Source: DATEPR01 sp036503065 (GTDB lineage Bacteria > Actinomycetota > Actinomycetes > Mycobacteriales > Pseudonocardiaceae). Taken from it: DNA of 15,273 nt. Below the pieces are notes generated by a model. That model worked only from the letters and a program-made list of their open reading frames with translations. It had not been told where the DNA came from and made no database searches. Positions 5,920-12,968 of this stretch are shown one piece after another (within the stretch, counting starts at the first letter, position 1; every line of letters starts with the position of its first letter). The stretch covers positions 1 through 15,273 of the forward strand of contig DASXXM010000252.1 in NCBI GenBank assembly GCA_036503065.1, in the 5' to 3' direction. Position numbers and translations under genes: made by a program.

Positions 5920-7698
5920 GTGCTGGCCGAGATGAGCATCTCCGGCCTCGGTGTGATCGACGAGGCCACGCTGGAACTGCACCCGGGCTTCACCGTCCTG
6001 ACCGGCGAGACCGGTGCCGGCAAGACGATGGTGGTGACCGGCCTACACCTGTTGTCCGGCGGTCGCGCCGAGGCGTCCCGGGTGCGCAGCGGCAGCCAAC
6101 GCGCGGTGGTCGAGGGCCGCTTCGAGCTGGCCAGCGACGCCGACGCGGTGAAGCTGGCCGCGGAGGCGGGCGCCGAACCGGACGACGACGGCAGTCTGAT
6201 CGCGGTCCGCACCGTCAGCGGCGACGGCCGCTCCCGCGCGCACCTCGGCGGCCGGTCCGTGCCGGTCGGCGTGCTCGGCGAACTGGCGGAACACCTGATC
6301 GCGGTGCACGGCCAGAACGACCAGTTGCGCCTGCTGCGCCCGGCGGAACAACGCGCCGTGCTGGACCGGTTCGCCGGCATCCCGGTCACCGAACCGCTGG
6401 CCGAGTACCGCACGCTGCGCGCGGACTGGCTCCGGGTGGTCGCCGAACTGGCCGAACGCACCGAACGCTCCCGCGAACTGGCCCGCGAGGCGGACCTCCT
6501 CCGGCACGGCCTCGCCGAGATCGCCGCCGTGGCACCGAAGCCCGACGAGGACGTCGAACTCATCGACGAGGCCAAACGCCTCGCCGACGTCGACCAACTC
6601 CGCGCGGCCGCCGCGGGTGCCCTGTTCGCCACGGCGGGCTCGACCGAGGGCGACATGGACTCGCCGGGCGCGTCGGGCCTGGTCGAAGAGGCCCGGCGCC
6701 AGCTGGCCGGCACCGACGATCCGCCGCTCCGCGACCTGTCCACCCGCCTTGCCGAGGCCGCCGTCCTGCTGACCGACGTCGGCGCGGAACTGAGCGCCTA
6801 CCTGGACAATCTGGCCGCCGACCCGGACCGCCTGGCCCAGGTCCTGGCCCGCCAGGCCGATCTGAAGGCACTGACCCGCAAGTACGCCGCCGACGTGGCC
6901 GGCGTCCTGGCCTGGGCGGACGAAGCCGAACAACGCCTCGCCGGCCTGGACACCTCGGAGGAGGCGTTGGCCGGCCTGGCCGCGCGCCGCGACGAACTGG
7001 CCGGCCAGCTGGCCGAACGCGCCGACCTGATCACCATGGCGCGGCAGACCGCGGCCGCGGATCTCGGCAAGGCCGTCACCGAGGAACTGTCCGGCCTGGC
7101 CATGGCACAGGCCACCCTGGAAGTGACGGTCGTGCCCCGAACCGCGGAGCCCACCGACTCGCTGGCGCTGCGCATCGGCCGCCGCACGCTGCACGCAGGC
7201 CCGGACGGCGTCGACGACGTGGAACTGCGCCTGCGCGCGCACGAGGGCGCCCCGCCGCTGCCGGTCCACAAGGGCGCGTCCGGTGGCGAACTGTCCCGCG
7301 TGATGCTGGCCCTCGAAGTGGTCCTGTCCCACGCCGACCCGGTACCCACCCTGGTGTTCGACGAGGTCGACGCCGGTGTCGGCGGCCGCGCGGCGGTGGA
7401 GATCGGCAGGCGGCTGGCCCGGCTCGCGCGCAGCCACCAGGTGGTCGTCGTGACCCACCTGCCCCAGGTGGCGGCCTTCGCCGACCGCCACCTGGTGGTG
7501 GACAAGTCATCCGGCGGCGGCGTCACCAGAAGCGGCGTGCGAACCCTCGCCGACCAGGACCGAGTGATCGAACTCGCGCGAATGCTGGCCGGCCTCGACT
7601 CAACGGACACCGGCCGCGCCCACGCGGAAGAACTACTGGCGGCCGCCGCCGCCGACAAGGAAGCCGACACCACCGGCCGCAAGAAGAAGAAGCGCTGA
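5920..7698 (+). CDS. recN: RecN, DNA double-strand break repair SMC-like ATPase
   Basis: 592 residues from GTG 5920; an in-frame ATG at 5932 is less likely because RecN proteins normally begin MLxEMxI-x-GLGVI. Walker A GETGAGKT is at residues 29-36, the ABC signature SGGEL at 454-458, and Walker B LVFDEVDAGVGG around Asp481-Glu482, followed by the VTHLPQVAAFAD switch region. The middle part (about 150-390) is helical coiled coil with a short interruption, as in the family. RecN is an early responder to double-strand breaks and tethers DNA ends. The C-terminus ends in a Lys-rich tail (GRKKKKR). It follows nadK by 9 bases. In many bacteria recN is LexA-controlled; I see no LexA box here. Confidence 0.96.
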   Translation: MLAEMSISGLGVIDEATLELHPGFTVLTGETGAGKTMVVTGLHLLSGGRAEASRVRSGSQRAVVEGRFELASDADAVKLAAEAGAEPDDDGSLIAVRTVSGDGRSRAHLGGRSVPVGVLGELAEHLIAVHGQNDQLRLLRPAEQRAVLDRFAGIPVTEPLAEYRTLRADWLRVVAELAERTERSRELAREADLLRHGLAEIAAVAPKPDEDVELIDEAKRLADVDQLRAAAAGALFATAGSTEGDMDSPGASGLVEEARRQLAGTDDPPLRDLSTRLAEAAVLLTDVGAELSAYLDNLAADPDRLAQVLARQADLKALTRKYAADVAGVLAWADEAEQRLAGLDTSEEALAGLAARRDELAGQLAERADLITMARQTAAADLGKAVTEELSGLAMAQATLEVTVVPRTAEPTDSLALRIGRRTLHAGPDGVDDVELRLRAHEGAPPLPVHKGASGGELSRVMLALEVVLSHADPVPTLVFDEVDAGVGGRAAVEIGRRLARLARSHQVVVVTHLPQVAAFADRHLVVDKSSGGGVTRSGVRTLADQDRVIELARMLAGLDSTDTGRAHAEELLAAAAADKEADTTGRKKKKR

Positions 7699-7760
7699 AC
7701 GACGGGCGCTAACCCGTTCGGCGGGACATCTCGGTGGCAAAGGCGCAGCTCGGCGTGGCG

Positions 7761-7797
7761 AACGGACTAACGCGGGTCCGTTTGTCACCATCGCCGC
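7761..7797 (+). promoter_or_regulatory. Putative steA promoter with inverted-repeat operator
   Basis: In the 99-base gap between recN and steA, AACGGAC (7761-7767) and GTCCGTT (7776-7782) form a perfect 7-bp inverted repeat with an 8-base spacer, the geometry of many TetR-type operators. A weak -35 CGGACT (7763-7768) and a -10-like CACCAT (7786-7791) with 17-bp spacing bracket it. The -10-like box lies six bases before ATG 7798, and no SD is visible, so leaderless initiation is possible. Confidence 0.35.
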
Positions 7798-8982
7798 ATG
7801 AAGCTCCCCGGCCTGCTGATCAGGACCAGTCGTGAACTGCCCGGTGTCATCGGCATCGCCAGGGTCGGCCGCCGCACCGGTGACCTGCTGCGCCGTGTCG
7901 GTCCCGGCGACATAGTCGTTCTCGATCAGCTCGACCTCGACCGGCGCACCGCTGACGCGCTGATCGCCGCGGAGGTCGTGGGGGTCGTCAACGCGTCGGC
8001 GTCCATCTCCGGCCGGTTTCCCAACCTGGGGCCGGAGATCCTGGTGTCGGCCGGCGTGCCGCTGATCGACAACGTCGGCGTCGCGGCGCTGCACGACATC
8101 AAGGAAGGCGCCCGGCTGCGCCTGCACACCGGCACCGTCTACCTCGGCGAGCGCGAACTGGCGAAGGGCGCTGAACAGACCCCCGAGACGGTCGCCGACC
8201 AGATGATCGAGGCGAAAGCCGGTATGTCGGCGCAGCTGGAAGCCTTCTCCGCCAACACGATCGAGTTCCTCAGGCGCGAACGCACGATGATCCTGGACGG
8301 CGTCGGCGTGCCGGAGCTGTACGAGTCGCTGAAGGACCGCGAGGTGCTGGTCGTCGCGCCCGGCCACGAACATGCGGAGGACCTGCGCCGCCTGCGCCGC
8401 TACATCAAGGAGCACCGCCCGGTGCTGATCGGCGTCGAGTCGGGCGCGGACACCCTCTGCGCGGCAGGCTACCGACCCCAGGTCATCGTCGGCGACCCGG
8501 ACGGCATCCGCACCGAGACACTCCAGTCCGGTGCCGAAGTGGTCGTTCCCGCGGACTCCGACGGCCACGCACCAGGCCTGGAACGCATCCAGGACCTGGG
8601 CATCGGCGCCGTCACGTTTCCCGCGTCGGGCAACGCGGAGGACCTGGCCCTGATACTGGCCGACACCCACGGCGCCAGCCTCGTGGTCACCGTGGGTTCG
8701 CAGGCCACCTTGGCCGAGTTCCTGGACCGCGGCCGCTCCGGCTCCAACCCGTCGACGTTCCTGACCCGCCTGAAACTGGGCAGCCGCCTCGTGGACGGCA
8801 AGGCGGTAGCAACACTGCACCGAGCCAGAGTCTCCACCACAGCCGTGGTGCTACTGATCCTCGCGGTCCTGATCGCGATAGGCGTCGCGCTGGCCGTATC
8901 CGACGCAGGCCAGACCTACCTCCAGTGGCTGACAGGCGCCTACCACCACGCCGTCACCTGGCTAAAGGGGCTGTTGAAGTGA
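7798..8982 (+). CDS. steA: SteA-like membrane-anchored cell-separation protein (Rv1697-type, TPK-like fold)
   Basis: 394 residues from ATG 7798. The start agrees with Rv1697-type proteins (short N-terminus, then GVIGIARVGRRTGDLLRR). Recognisable blocks are PGDIVVLDQLDLDRRTADAL, VVNASASISGRFPNLGPE, NTIEFLRRE, GYRPQVIVGDPDGI and DSDGHAPGLERIQDLG; the last two resemble a thiamin-pyrophosphokinase-like domain. A single C-terminal membrane helix lies at about residues 349-368, followed by a short tail, so most of the protein is cytoplasmic. In Corynebacterium glutamicum SteA works with SteB in the RipC-FtsEX cell-separation pathway. The stop overlaps the mctB/steB start by 4 bases (GTGA), so the two are translationally coupled. 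Toward the 3' end A-ending codons begin to appear. Whether the TPK-like domain is catalytic is unknown. Confidence 0.87.
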   Translation: MKLPGLLIRTSRELPGVIGIARVGRRTGDLLRRVGPGDIVVLDQLDLDRRTADALIAAEVVGVVNASASISGRFPNLGPEILVSAGVPLIDNVGVAALHDIKEGARLRLHTGTVYLGERELAKGAEQTPETVADQMIEAKAGMSAQLEAFSANTIEFLRRERTMILDGVGVPELYESLKDREVLVVAPGHEHAEDLRRLRRYIKEHRPVLIGVESGADTLCAAGYRPQVIVGDPDGIRTETLQSGAEVVVPADSDGHAPGLERIQDLGIGAVTFPASGNAEDLALILADTHGASLVVTVGSQATLAEFLDRGRSGSNPSTFLTRLKLGSRLVDGKAVATLHRARVSTTAVVLLILAVLIAIGVALAVSDAGQTYLQWLTGAYHHAVTWLKGLLK

Positions 8983-9914
8983 TCTCACTGCGCTACCACG
9001 TGATCTCCATAGGCGCCGTCTTCCTGGCACTGGCACTGGGCGTACTACTGGGCTCAACAACATTGTCCGACTCCCTGCTCTCCGGTATCAGCGGCCAAAA
9101 AGCCAAACTGGCCGAACAGGTAGCCGACCTGCAAACCCAGAACAACGCCCTGAACGCCAAACTGTCCGCAGCAGACCAGTTCGCAACAGGCATAGGCCCA
9201 AGAACAGTAAAAAATCTACTAACAGGCCGCACAGTAGCAGTAATAAGCACCCCAGACGCCAACAATTCAACAGAACAAGCACTAGCAACACTACTAACAG
9301 CAGCAGGCGCCCAGATAACAAGCAAAATCCAACTGACAACAGCCTTCAGCGACCCAAACAAGGCAGACCAACTACGCGACCTGGTAACCCAGTTGATCCC
9401 AGCAGGCGCCCAGCTACCAGTAGCCTCAGACCCAGGCACCCTGGCCGGCGGCCTACTGGGCGACCTGCTCCTACTGAACAAATCCAACAACCCCCAAGCC
9501 ACCCCCAACGAGCGATCAGCCGCCCTAACAGGCCTAGCCGGCGCAGGCTTCATCAAAGCACCAACACCAACACCAACACCCGCCCAACTGGCCATAGTCC
9601 TAACCGCCGGCCAACTAGGCGACAAGGCAGGCGACCAAGCAGCCATGCTGGCCAGATTCGCCACCCAACTACAACGAACAGGCCCAGGCACAGTATTGGC
9701 CGGCACCAACGGCTCAGCAACAGGCACAGGCCCAATAGGCGTAGCAAGAGCCGACACCGCAGACTCCACACTATCCACAGTAGACAACGCAGACACAGCA
9801 GCAGGCAGAATAACAACAATCCTGGCCCTACAAGAACAGCTAAACGGAAAAGCAGGCAACTACGGCACAGCCAGCAACGCCCAATCCCCAATACCACAAC
9901 CAGCCAACAGCTAG
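8979..9914 (+). CDS. mctB: MctB/SteB-type membrane-anchored protein (copper transport / cell separation family)
   Basis: 311 residues from GTG 8979, with the SD AAAGGGG at 8964-8970. It begins VISLRYHVIS and has one membrane helix at about residues 7-27, then a coiled coil at about 38-67 (QKAKLAEQVADLQTQNNAL) and an extracytoplasmic domain, the layout of M. tuberculosis Rv1698 (MctB, proposed in copper efflux) and C. glutamicum SteB. A short PTPTPTP stretch lies at about 194-201, encoded by a 6-bp DNA repeat at 9560-9580. Codon use is highly unusual: from about 9160 onward A-ending codons dominate (29 of 41 at 9180-9302, including ATA, CTA, AGA), unlike every neighbour, yet no TTA occurs. The protein sequence stays typical of the family, so this is not a different gene inserted here. 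The C-terminus is Ser/Pro/Gln-rich and low complexity. Confidence 0.88.
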   Translation: MISLRYHVISIGAVFLALALGVLLGSTTLSDSLLSGISGQKAKLAEQVADLQTQNNALNAKLSAADQFATGIGPRTVKNLLTGRTVAVISTPDANNSTEQALATLLTAAGAQITSKIQLTTAFSDPNKADQLRDLVTQLIPAGAQLPVASDPGTLAGGLLGDLLLLNKSNNPQATPNERSAALTGLAGAGFIKAPTPTPTPAQLAIVLTAGQLGDKAGDQAAMLARFATQLQRTGPGTVLAGTNGSATGTGPIGVARADTADSTLSTVDNADTAAGRITTILALQEQLNGKAGNYGTASNAQSPIPQPANS

Positions 9915-10068
9915 CCGTTCTGTCCTGACACTAAAGAACCCGGTTGGCAGCCAAGGCAGCAAGCCCAGGCTCGAATTTAGAAAGAAAAGACCAAGAAACC
10001 AGCCTATAAGGTTAAAAGTCCCCACCCCAAGACGAGCGACCCACCCCAACTCGACCCGAAAGGGGGGT

Positions 10069-10120
10069 CCGGGGGGCGAAGCCCCGCCGGCTGGGGGTCT
10101 GGGGGGCTCGGCCCCCCAGA
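10069..10120. repeat. Two tandem GC-rich hairpins (intergenic palindromes)
   Basis: Hairpin one, 10069-10090: a GC stem around the loop GAA (GGGGC-GAA-GCCCC) extended by CCGG/CCGG with a single bulged G. Hairpin two, 10098-10120: a perfect 10-bp stem TCTGGGGGGC/GCCCCCCAGA with the loop TCG. Both could stop transcription coming from mctB, though neither has a T-run. Their style suggests a repeated genomic element; I cannot test copy number from one window. Confidence 0.7.
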
Positions 10121-10146
10121 AAGCGCAGACGACGAATCCAGGCGAA

Positions 10147-10160
10147 GCCGCGCAAGCGGC
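10147..10160. repeat. Short hairpin with GCAA (GNRA) tetraloop
   Basis: GCCGC-GCAA-GCGGC is a perfect 5-bp stem closed by a GNRA-type tetraloop, lying between the two GC hairpins and the 15-bp inverted repeat. If this region is transcribed on the + strand the tetraloop would be stable. No function is assigned. Confidence 0.5.
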
Positions 10161-10181
10161 GAGCATGGCAAGCCAATGAGG

Positions 10182-10225
10182 AGGCCCCCCGGTCGTCGAG
10201 GGGGGAGGTTACGACCAGGGGGCCT
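10182..10225. repeat. 15-bp inverted repeat, 14-base loop
   Basis: The arms at 10182-10196 and 10211-10225 pair at 14 of 15 positions (the remaining position pairs as a wobble on one strand). The loop is purine-rich (GAGGGGGGAGG). This is the longest inverted repeat in the window outside the rrn terminator. It may be a bidirectional terminator, a structured RNA or part of a repeated element. Confidence 0.7.
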
Positions 10226-10541
10226 GAACCCAGCCGGCGGTTGGGGGGACCGGCGGGGGCGCGCTCAACGCGCCTGAGGTTGAGCATACTCGGTGAGTAG
10301 TCGGTTGGCACGGGAACGTGACGATAGATTTTGACGGATTGGTCGGGGTGGATGACGGCTTGATCGACTCCCCTCGCCGGCCCGAATCCGGGCGTCGCAA
10401 CGAGAACGACGTCTGACCAATCACTCGATGGGATGGTGTCCGGCGTGCCACGAAGATCAATTTCAGGGCCCGGACCAGCCCGAAGGCGACGCACGACACG
10501 TTCGGATCGTCGGGGCGTTCGCTCGGGATCGAGGGGTGTCG

Positions 10542-10608
10542 TGCTACGGTGAAATCCCGTGGGCAGCCAGTTGGCCGAATCGTTCGTGCCGACCGAGAAC
10601 ACGGGGAG
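10542..10608 (+). promoter_or_regulatory. Putative pyrG promoter (extended -10) and ribosome binding site
   Basis: TGC-TACGGT at 10542-10550 has the TGN extended -10 form and a TANNNT hexamer; no good -35 is seen, which is tolerated by extended -10 promoters. Transcription would start near 10557, giving a leader of about 60 nt. GGGGAG at 10603-10608 is a good SD eight bases before GTG 10617 and supports that start over ATG 10632. A 9-bp inverted repeat (10491-10499 and 10536-10544) ends directly at the -10 hexamer. Confidence 0.5.
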
Positions 10609-10616
10609 CGTTGTTG

Positions 10617-12320
10617 GTGCTTCAGGCGCGGATGACCAAGCACGTTTTCGTCACGGGGGGCGTCGCCTCCTCGCTGGGGAAGGGCCTTACGGCCTCCAGC
10701 CTCGGTCAACTTCTCACGGCTCGTGGTCTGCGGGTCACGATGCAGAAGTTGGACCCTTACCTCAATGTCGATCCCGGCACGATGAACCCGTTCCAGCACG
10801 GCGAGGTGTTCGTCACAGACGACGGTGCCGAGACGGATCTGGACATCGGCCACTACGAGCGGTTCCTGGACCGGAACCTGTCCGGCTCCGCGAATGTGAC
10901 CACCGGCCAGGTGTATTCCACGGTGATCGCGAAGGAACGGCGCGGGGAGTACCTGGGGGACACGGTCCAGGTCATCCCGCACATCACCGACGAGATCAAG
11001 GCCCGCATCAGGGCGATGGCCGACGTCGGCCCGGACGGGGAGCGCCCACACGTGGTGATCACCGAGGTGGGTGGCACGGTCGGCGACATCGAGTCGTTGC
11101 CGTTTCTGGAAGCCTGCCGTCAGGTGCGGCATGACGTGGGCCGGGACAACTGCTTCTTCCTGCACGTTTCCCTCGTCCCCTACCTCGCGCCGTCCGGCGA
11201 GCTGAAGACGAAACCAACCCAACACTCGGTGGCGGCGCTGCGGAACATCGGTATCCAACCGGACGCGATCGTGTGCCGGGCGGACCGCGAGATCCCGGCC
11301 GGCCTGAAGCGCAAGATCGCGCTGATGTGCGACGTCGACATCGACGCCGTCGTTGCCGCGCCGGACGCCCCGTCCATCTACGACATCCCGAAGGTCCTGC
11401 ATGCCGAGGCGCTGGACGCCTACGTGGTGCGCCGCCTCGGGCTGCCGTTCCGGGACGTCGACTGGACCGTGTGGGGGGACCTGCTGGACCGCGTGCACAA
11501 CCCGGCGGAAACCGTACGAATCGGACTGGTCGGCAAGTACGTCGACCTGCCCGACGCCTACCTCTCCGTGATGGAGGCCCTGCGGGCGGGCGGTTTCGCG
11601 CACCGGGCCAGGGTCGAGATCCGCTGGGTGCCGTCGGACAGTTGCGAGACCGAGGCAGGCGCGGCACGGGCGTTGGCCGATCTGGACGGCGTACTCGTGC
11701 CGGGCGGGTTCGGCGTGCGCGGCATCGAGGGCAAGATCGGTGCGATCCGCCACGCCAGAACCAGGGGCATCCCGACGCTGGGCCTGTGTCTTGGCCTGCA
11801 GTGCATGGTGATCGAGGTGGCACGGCACCTGGCCGGCATCACCGACGCCGACTCGGCCGAGTTCGACGAGCGCACCAGCCACCCGGTGATCAGCACCATG
11901 GCCGACCAGGCCGACGTGATCGCGGGTGAACGGGACATGGGCGGCACCATGCGGCTCGGCGCCTACCCGGCGAAGCTCGAACCGGGCTCGCTGGTGGCCA
12001 AGGCCTACGGCACGACCGAAGTGTCCGAACGGCACCGGCACCGCTACGAGGTGAACAACGCCTACCGGAAGCAGCTGGCCGACGCGGGTCTGGCGATCTC
12101 GGGTCTGTCGCCGGACGGCCATCTCGTGGAGTTCGTGGAGCTGGCGACCGACCAGCACCCGTTCTTCGTGGGCACACAGGCGCACCCGGAGCTGAAGAGC
12201 CGCCCGACCCGGCCGCATCCGCTGTTCACCGCGTTCGTCGGGGCGGCGCTGAGCTACCTCGCGGCGGACCGGCTGCCGGTCGAGCTGCCAGAGACGGCCA
12301 CCGCGGGCGTGCAGTCGTGA
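10617..12320 (+). CDS. pyrG: CTP synthase
   Basis: 567 residues from GTG 10617. The start VLQARMTKHVFVTGG resembles relatives that carry a few residues before TKH, and the SD favours it; ATG 10632 is the alternative. The N-terminal synthetase domain has the P-loop-like GGVASSLGKGLTASS and KLDPYLNVDPGTMNPFQHGE, EIGGTVGDIES-type (here EVGGTVGDIES) and the MCDVDIDAVV region. The C-terminal glutamine amidotransferase domain has the nucleophile Cys391 in LGLCLGLQC, with His523 and Glu525 in QAHPELKSRPTRPHPLF. The enzyme makes CTP from UTP, ATP and glutamine. Length is normal for actinobacteria. The stop overlaps the nudix gene by 4 bases (GTGA), the same order as Rv1699-Rv1700. Confidence 0.97.
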   Translation: MLQARMTKHVFVTGGVASSLGKGLTASSLGQLLTARGLRVTMQKLDPYLNVDPGTMNPFQHGEVFVTDDGAETDLDIGHYERFLDRNLSGSANVTTGQVYSTVIAKERRGEYLGDTVQVIPHITDEIKARIRAMADVGPDGERPHVVITEVGGTVGDIESLPFLEACRQVRHDVGRDNCFFLHVSLVPYLAPSGELKTKPTQHSVAALRNIGIQPDAIVCRADREIPAGLKRKIALMCDVDIDAVVAAPDAPSIYDIPKVLHAEALDAYVVRRLGLPFRDVDWTVWGDLLDRVHNPAETVRIGLVGKYVDLPDAYLSVMEALRAGGFAHRARVEIRWVPSDSCETEAGAARALADLDGVLVPGGFGVRGIEGKIGAIRHARTRGIPTLGLCLGLQCMVIEVARHLAGITDADSAEFDERTSHPVISTMADQADVIAGERDMGGTMRLGAYPAKLEPGSLVAKAYGTTEVSERHRHRYEVNNAYRKQLADAGLAISGLSPDGHLVEFVELATDQHPFFVGTQAHPELKSRPTRPHPLFTAFVGAALSYLAADRLPVELPETATAGVQS

Positions 12321-12958
12321 CCGAGCCTACGAGCGACGGGCCTGGTAACCACCGGTTCGACACGGTGGCGAGCACCGACATCTACCGGGGTCACGTGATC
12401 GCGCTGCGCGCCGACGAGGTGGCAATGCCGGACGGCCGGGTCGCCCGGCGCGAGGTGGTGGAGCACTTCGGCGCGGTCGCCGTTCTCGCGCTGGACGATC
12501 AGGACCGGATCGTGCTGATCCACCAGTACCGGCATCCGCTCGGCCGCAGGCTGTGGGAGCTGCCGGCCGGCCTGCTGGACGAGCCGGCCGAACAGCCGGC
12601 CGCCGCGGCCGCCCGGGAGCTGACCGAGGAGGCAGGCGTTGTCGCCGGACGCTGGGAGGTGCTGGTCGACGTGGCCGCCTCACCCGGTTTCACCGACGAG
12701 GTGGTCCGGGTGTTCCTGGCCACCGAGCTGACCGAGGTGGACCGCCCCGAGGCGTTCGGCGACGAGGAGGCCGACCTCGTGGTGCACCGGATCGACCTGG
12801 CCGAAGCGGTCCGGATGGTACTGGCGGGCGAGGTGGTCAATGCCGCGTCGGTCGGCGGCATCCTGGCTACCCAGGCGGTGCGTTCCGGTGTCGGTGTCAC
12901 CCGGCCGGCCGACGCGCCGTGGCGGGACCGGCCGACCCGGTTCGCGGCACGGGAGTAG
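12317..12958 (+). CDS. NUDIX hydrolase, probable ADP-ribose pyrophosphatase (Rv1700-type)
   Basis: 213 residues from GTG 12317. The family signature FGAVAVLALDDQDRIVLIHQYRHP (residues about 51-74) leads into LWELPAGLLD and the Nudix box at 85-108, ending RELTEEAGV with the Mg2+-binding glutamates. The spacing from the first Gly to the first Glu of the box is one residue longer than the general consensus, as I recall also for Rv1700, so it is likely a family trait. A PGFTDEVVRVFLA motif follows, typical of ADP-ribose pyrophosphatases. It would hydrolyse ADP-ribose to AMP and ribose 5-phosphate. It is coupled to pyrG by GTGA and followed 10 bases later by xerD. Substrate is by orthology only. 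Confidence 0.9.
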   Translation: MTEPTSDGPGNHRFDTVASTDIYRGHVIALRADEVAMPDGRVARREVVEHFGAVAVLALDDQDRIVLIHQYRHPLGRRLWELPAGLLDEPAEQPAAAAARELTEEAGVVAGRWEVLVDVAASPGFTDEVVRVFLATELTEVDRPEAFGDEEADLVVHRIDLAEAVRMVLAGEVVNAASVGGILATQAVRSGVGVTRPADAPWRDRPTRFAARE

Positions 12959-12968
12959 AAACAGCGCC

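Larger units (their letters stand above)
9915..10616. other. 700-bp non-coding region with multiple inverted repeats, upstream of pyrG
   Basis: No convincing gene is seen on either strand; open frames here lack SDs and typical codon use. The left part (9915-10020) keeps the A-rich composition of mctB. From 10069 to 10225 come G/C-run hairpins (listed separately), which look like the intergenic palindromic clusters common in actinomycetes. A further GCTCAAC/GTTGAGC pair occurs at 10263-10269 and 10279-10285, GATTGGTC/GACCAATC at 10337-10344 and 10415-10422, and GCACGACAC/GTGTCGTGC at 10491-10499 and 10536-10544. The right end carries the presumed pyrG promoter and leader. Confidence 0.75.

Noticed and set aside
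6043..7491. 482-residue minus-strand frame opposite recN, and the similar 669-residue frame opposite pyrG (10209-12218)
   Set aside because: Antisense shadows of strongly conserved genes, with Gln/Arg/Val/His-rich products typical of the complement of GC3-rich codons.
10545..10570. CTP-responsive reiterative initiation at pyrG as in Bacillus (GGGC start plus attenuator)
   Set aside because: A GGGC occurs at 10561, but it is too far from the -10 TACGGT, and no attenuator hairpin with T-run lies between it and the SD.
9840..10602. Minus-strand open frames (9840-10166 and 10012-10602) in the mctB-pyrG gap
   Set aside because: They cross the hairpin cluster, have Arg/Gly/Pro-rich low-complexity products, no SD and no known domain. 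They look like chance frames in GC-rich repeats.
10632..10634. ATG 10632 as the pyrG start
   Set aside because: It has only a weak AGG upstream; GTG 10617 has GGGGAG at ideal distance and restores the short N-terminal extension usual in relatives. Not fully excluded.
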